A stretch of 64,000 bases of DNA from Scolanthus callimorphus. Lineage: Eukaryota > Cnidaria > Anthozoa > Actiniaria > Edwardsiidae. The notes under the pieces are model-generated. The model ran no database searches. It saw nothing but the letters and a program-made list of their open reading frames with translations, and was not told where the DNA came from. Where the stretch lies: NCBI GenBank assembly GCA_033964015.1, contig CM066913.1, positions 12,456,953 to 12,520,952 of the forward strand, written 5' to 3'. Position 1 is the stretch's first letter, and every line of letters begins with the position of its first letter. A program made the translations under genes and the position numbers. Below, one piece after another: positions 59,701 to 64,000 of this stretch.

Positions 59701-62700
59701 TAAACAAACAAGCAAACTATTTTTCAAATGTGTCCCATGCATGCATACCTTTCTTAAGTAGATATAACACACTGCTAGCTGAACAAATCAAGATGTTTGA
59801 AGACATCCTAAAGATTCTCAGAGACCAAAAAAGCATCATCAACTATTTTCAGTTACAAGGAAATTAATACTATTACCTCCATGAGTGATGGTATGAAAAG
59901 ACTTGGCCACATAATTTGACAGATGTTCTCTTGGTTTTTGTTTTGTTTTGGTCCTGAGAAAAAGAAGGGCACATTATGACAAGTCAGGAATCCAATTTAT
60001 GATGATGTTATATTAGCAATGATTTATGCAAAGATGTTTGCCTTACCATACCACCCCAAGTCATGACGATGTGATGTTGTGTCTATCTCTCCATCTAGAA
60101 GTTTCATGTAAATGTCTGAAAACAGAATTGACAAGGCAGTCTGTGAGGAAGTCCTTCCCAAAGTGTGCTTTAAAAAAGCGATGGCCTCCCCCAAATGAGA
60201 TAACACCAAGCAGTTTTAGAAGAAACTATCGTCTTAAGAAAAGAAAATTGTTTACTCATTCTATGGGTTCATTGTCAGGGTCATAGTCTTGTTGTCCAGG
60301 GTTAGGGTCTTCTGACCGCTGTGGGCTCACCCCAAACAAAAATAATCTGACCCCTTAGGTGTATCACATGGCTTAATCAAAATTAAGGAGGCTCATAGCA
60401 GTTTTTCATGTCCTCACCCCCTGAACTTCAATGGTCTGTATCTCATACGGAAATGCACAGAACGGAAAGTCAAGTTACAAGTAAACATGCTATGGATTGT
60501 TCTTTGTGTCGACATATGTTTTGTTTATATTGGTGCTTCCATGGCAACGTAATGGCGACCCTCCAAAAATTTTAAGTTGCAAAATTCACCCAGACAAAGA
60601 GAAATTTGGGCTAAACCCTCTTAATGCCAAAGATGCTAAGCTATAAGCATTACTTGGACAAAGTTTGAAGAAAAAGTAGCATCGCGTTTTCGAAATATAA
60701 CGGTCATTTTTTTCTTCTTCAAAAAATAGAATTTTTTATTAGCCTACTTTCTTGACCCTCAAACTATGCCTAAAAGCTCGTAGTGATTTAGTTTTCAGTT
60801 CCGCATAAAAACCGAGGCATTTTCTTTAAGCACAGAAAATTTCAAAGCCACGCTTATTCCGATCACGAGTAATCTGAAAAGTTTTGAAAGCCTTTTCTTG
60901 CTCATGCCAAACTCAAACAACTAGTCCTGCGTTTCAATGCCTACCCCTACCAAAATGAGGCACATAAAGGTATACCTCAAACATACCCGAGGTATACCTC
61001 AATTGTGCCTTTCCCTTGAAAGGTACATTCTAGGTATACCTCGAATGTACCTTGGCATTTTTGGTCAAACTTTGAGGCACACTGAGGCATGCCTGACAAT
61101 GCCTCAAATGTGCTCCAGTGAAATCAAAGCTGTGAAGCATATCTGGGGTACATTTGCCACAGTGTACCCCAAATGTGCTTCAAAGGTTTCCAGGCTAAAA
61201 GGTACATTCTAGGTATACCTCAAATATACCTTGGCATATTTGGTCAAACTCTGAGGCACATGTGAGGCATGCCTATCATGCCCAAAATGTGCTCCAGTGA
61301 AATCAAAGCTGTGAGGCACATCGACTGGGGTACATTTTGCCACTGTACCCCAAATGTGCTTCAGTCGTGGTTGGTTTGCCTAATGTCCCAGGCATTCCTA
61401 GCAGTCTATTGTGTATTTGCAGGGGTGGTTACATAGTTAAGGCGGTTGAATTACTAGTGAAAAATGCCGTGACACGGCGCGGTACTGTCGCGGTGGCGGT
61501 ACGGAACCTGGCCTGCTGTTTCCTGCTGTAGATACCGAACGAAAGTCGCGGTACGGCCACGGTCGCGGCGCGGTACAACTCTTTAGCGGTACTTTTCACA
61601 GTCATACGAAATCTGCTCTATGAGCCACCAGTACTTATGATTGTAGGGAGTTAAAATATGGTAATTCTTAGCTAAAAAAAAATGGAAAGGTGAATTATAA
61701 GGCAGTGGAAAGCAAAAGACTATAATACTCCTCAAAGTAAGTTATTTGTTTGTGTGATAGTGCTGCAAATCCAATAATACTTGGGTGAGTCTAAAAGCCT
61801 GGTTGGTAGCTTTGGCACTTGTACATGGAACTGTCTGTTGTTGTGGAATAAACTTCACTACTTCAGCCAATTGATTTTAAGTCCTTGATTCTTGTGTTTA
61901 AAGCTGTTAATGGTGAAGCTATATAAGAATGTATGGTAACTCAAGAAATTGATACAGTGGATACTTCATTGGACAATAAACAGGAAAGATATACAGTCAC
62001 TTATACAATTCTTTTTACCAGTTGTCAATGAACTGTACAAAAGTTTAAATGATTTTAGCGTTTAGCTTTTAGCTATGAGTAGAGCCATATGGATTTAACA
62101 GACCTGTTGAATAGCTTTTAACAATATCACCAAGATGTATCTTGTTTAACTGCAGTTTTCTGACTACAGCTAACTGAGCCTTGGGCAATTTGGTACTTCC
62201 ACCACATCATCAGAGCAACTGGAAATTTCAAGGCACATTTGAGGTATACCCCAAATAGGTAAGTTTTGGAACAAAGTTAGGCACATTTGAGGTATACCCT
62301 GAATGTGCCCCGCATTTAGGGGCACATTTGAGGTATACCCGAAATGTGCCTAATTTTGTTCCAAAACTTACCTATTTGGGGTATACCTCAAATGTGCCTC
62401 ACCAGGCACATTTGAGGTATACCTCGGATATATTTGGGGTATACCTCAAATATACCTGATTTTGGTAGGGGTAGTTTAAAAAATCCGATATAAACCTTTG
62501 TCTAAATCTCCCCAAAGAGAGTTCAATTATTCTATACCTTGTTGATGTATTTTTAGAGCCATAATTCTTTAAAAAAGCTGCGAAAAAAATTTAAATCTTG
62601 ATGCGGTGTTTCGCTTGACTTGAAAGCCGGCAGCTTTCCCATTTAGCCAGTAGTGTAGGTGTGTATATTTATTGTACTCATTTCAATATTTGTCAATGCG

Positions 62701-63795
62701 GTGTTGTTACCACGGCTCATTGTCTTTGATACACTAAAGTTGAATATTTTTGTAACGCAATACGGTACAACTTCGAATTTTACAACTTTCTCTTCAAATA
62801 AGACATTTCAAAACACATTATCAAACAAAGGAAGATTTTAAAACTTTATAAAAATTTCTTTACTGTTTCTTTTCCTTCAGAAAGATAGTTTCGAAGAGTT
62901 ACGCTCTTCGAATAATTAGATGAAAAATTGCATAAGAATCAATGAGCCGTGATAACAATACTGCCGGCCATGCTTTGGCATAGTGAAAGAAACATATCCT
63001 AAATGGGAAACAAGATTAAAACTGGCCGCTTTCAAGTCAAGCAAAACACGGCATCAAAATTTAAAAAAAAAATCGCGGCTTTTTTAAAGAATTATGGCTC
63101 TAAAAAATACATCAACAAGGTATAGAATAATTGAACTCTCTTTGAGGAGATTTAGACAAACATTTATCTCTGATTTTTTTTACTAGGAATTGAAACGCGG
63201 GACTAGTTGTTTGAGTTTGGTGTGAACAAGAAAAGGCTTTCAAAACTTTTCAGATTAATCGTGATCGGAATAAGCACTGGCTCTGAAATTTTCTGTGCTT
63301 AAAAAAAATGTCCCAGTCTTTATGCGGAACTAAGAACTAAATCACTACGAGCTTTTAGGCACAGTTTGAGGGTCAAGAAAGTAGGCTAATAAATAATTCT
63401 AATTTTTTGACGAAAAAATTGACCGCGTTATATTTCGAAAACGCGATGCTACTTTTTCTTCAAACTTTGTCCAAGTAATGCTTATAGCCTAGCGTCTTTG
63501 GCATTAAGAGGGTTTAGCCCAAATTTCTCTTTGTCTGGGTGAATTCTGTAACTTAAAATTTTTGGAGGGTCGCCATTACGTTGCCATGAAAGCACCAATG
63601 TAAACAAAACATATGTCGACACAAAGAACAATCCATAGCATGTTTACTTGTAAAGTGACTTTCCGTTCTGTGCATTTCCGTATGAGATACAGACCATTGA
63701 AGTTCAGGGGGTGAGGACATGAAAAACTGCTATGAGCCTCCTTAAGTACCTTGATAAATCTTGATGCAATCCTCATTCAACAAGTTATGAACTAC
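56724..63795 (-). CDS. Phytanoyl-CoA dioxygenase-like protein (at least eight exons, one frameshift)
   Basis: Minus-strand exons: 63795-63750, 60115-60047, 59953-59877, 59697-59611, 59502-59416, 59001-58873, 58452-58277, 56804-56724. All have AG/GT borders and compatible phases, giving 250 residues; earlier exons lie upstream (an AETYQKLEIKPPP frame near 63890 is a candidate). Visible motifs: LLDGEIDTTSHRHDLG, the iron-binding HXD in PWHQDESYW, ENGCMWFVPGSHKLP, the distal His and 2-oxoglutarate Arg region in HSGRTLHYSRGN and NHRRAYITNY. Enzymes of this family are Fe(II)/2-oxoglutarate hydroxylases; the substrate is unknown. The 58452-58277 exon needs one extra base in a G5 run (58425-58429) to stay open, so it is a sequencing error or a broken gene. 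Introns hold a pogo relic and a 3.4-kb TTAA element. Confidence 0.85.
57064..58231 (-). mobile_element. Pogo-like DNA transposon relic with TA duplication, interrupted by a SINE
   Basis: CCGTATTTACCCGTGTAT at the left is inverted at the right, with TA on both sides (57062-57063, 58232-58233). On the minus strand two pieces of a DDE transposase are readable: SLLVYDDF before the SINE and AVIPGGLISLLQPLDGCLNK with FKDCMEKLWMNWM after it, the C-terminal part of pogo/Tigger/Jerky-type transposases. The N-terminal DNA-binding part is missing. It lies in the last intron of the dioxygenase gene. Confidence 0.85.
57569..57926 (-). mobile_element. tRNA-derived SINE inside the pogo relic
   Basis: The minus-strand head has GCAGTGGTAGAGCG (A box) and GGGAGTTCAAACCCC (B box), then a body with TCGGATAAGGAC and GTAGGTCCCGTC shared with 17280-17500, and a (CAATA)n tail at ~57569-57592. 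It splits the transposase between the second catalytic Asp region and the C-terminal motif. Confidence 0.85.
60383..63745. mobile_element. TTAA-bounded element with ~720-bp inverted arms (snap-back)
   Basis: TTAA at 60383-60386 and 63742-63745. The arms start TTAAGGAGGCTCATAGCAG and match inverted over roughly 700 bp each, around a loop of ~350 bp (62650-62990). The left arm is cut by the 60944-62471 element. No ORF. It lies in an intron of the dioxygenase gene, 4 nt after a donor. Confidence 0.85.
60944..62471. mobile_element. 1.5-kb TA-flanked element of GAGGTATACCTC repeats
   Basis: CCCCTACCAAAAT at the left and ATTTTGGTAGGGG at the right, with TA on both sides (60942-60943, 62472-62473). 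The inside repeats AGGTATACCTCAAATGTGCC many times, in clusters near both ends. A CG-rich segment with CGCGGTAC phrases lies at 61460-61590. No transposase; TA duplication suggests a Tc1/mariner-like helper. Confidence 0.82.
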
Positions 63796-63949
63796 CTGTA
63801 GGACATTTTGGCAACAGTTTAGATAAAAATGACTGCAACATCTCTCACAGTAGGATCCTGTGGAGGGGGTTTGATTTCTAGTTTCTGGTAAGTTTCAGCT
63901 GCTTTTTTTACAGGCTAGAGGAGTCTAATCTGTAGCACTTGCTAACCAT

Positions 63950-64000
63950 GGCAGAAAAAAACTGTATACCTCCCCATGGAAGGGATTGGAAATTCCAAAG
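63950..64000. mobile_element. Truncated start of a TGTGTGGTTCC-family MITE at the window edge
   Basis: The last ~40 bp (tacctccccatggaaggg...ggaaattcc) match the interior of the family at 33664-33855, with a decayed end. It continues outside the window. Confidence 0.4.

Overview
The window reads as animal nuclear DNA from a repeat-rich invertebrate, most likely a cnidarian (anthozoan). Genes are split by GT-AG introns, coding density is low, and transposons, miniature inverted-repeat elements (MITEs), SINEs and simple repeats fill most of the space. The organism is inferred from the mix: an N-terminal CBM2-like cellulase exon, an ARF gene, a phytanoyl-CoA dioxygenase gene, a Polinton-like element and a CR1/L2-type retrotransposon. 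Nothing in the sequence names the species.

Host genes. The left edge holds the first exon of a secreted protein with a CBM2-like cellulose-binding module (minus strand, 1-422). A complete six-exon ARF GTPase of the ARF4/5 type lies at 10543-15523 (plus). A phytanoyl-CoA dioxygenase-like gene (minus, at least eight exons) runs from 63795 to 56724; it carries a one-base frameshift in a G5 run and two large transposons in its introns. A possible terminal exon of an unrecognised gene is at 55617-55876.

The main object is a 12.7-kb DNA transposon at 18549-31278. It has 16-bp perfect terminal inverted repeats (CAATCTCGTTCCCAGA) and a perfect 9-bp target duplication (AGCCGATTT). It carries two convergent genes: a 15-exon, 1455-aa protein with a cysteine-rich N-terminus and a C-terminal region resembling DUF6589, and a two-exon, 547-aa RecQ-type helicase. 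MITEs elsewhere in the window (53704-53949, 54291-54518, and more distantly 12526-12637) share the terminal motif and the 9-bp duplication, so they look like its non-autonomous relatives. A tandem array of about nine exons, mostly 81 nt, inside the first gene shows recent exon duplication.

The second object is a 6.9-kb Polinton/Maverick-type element at 45547-52458, with about 470-bp inverted repeats starting AG, a 6-bp duplication (AACATT), and a FtsK/HerA-type packaging ATPase. It also has a small basic protein with a hydrophobic tail, an acidic zinc-ribbon protein, a RING-like gene and two unknown ORFs. Most genes have their own TATA box. No polymerase, integrase or capsid gene is visible. 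Two genes are frameshifted, so this copy is degenerate or was always dependent on others.

The rest is a layered record of insertions: two 930-bp TTAA-bounded elements with a TAA-flanked element beside one of them, other TTAA elements at 13302, 37194, 42005 and 60383, a pogo-like relic broken by a SINE, several hairpin MITEs, and a non-LTR retrotransposon whose 5' part (17690-18257) and 3' part (36637-40441) are 18 kb apart but meet at matching codons.
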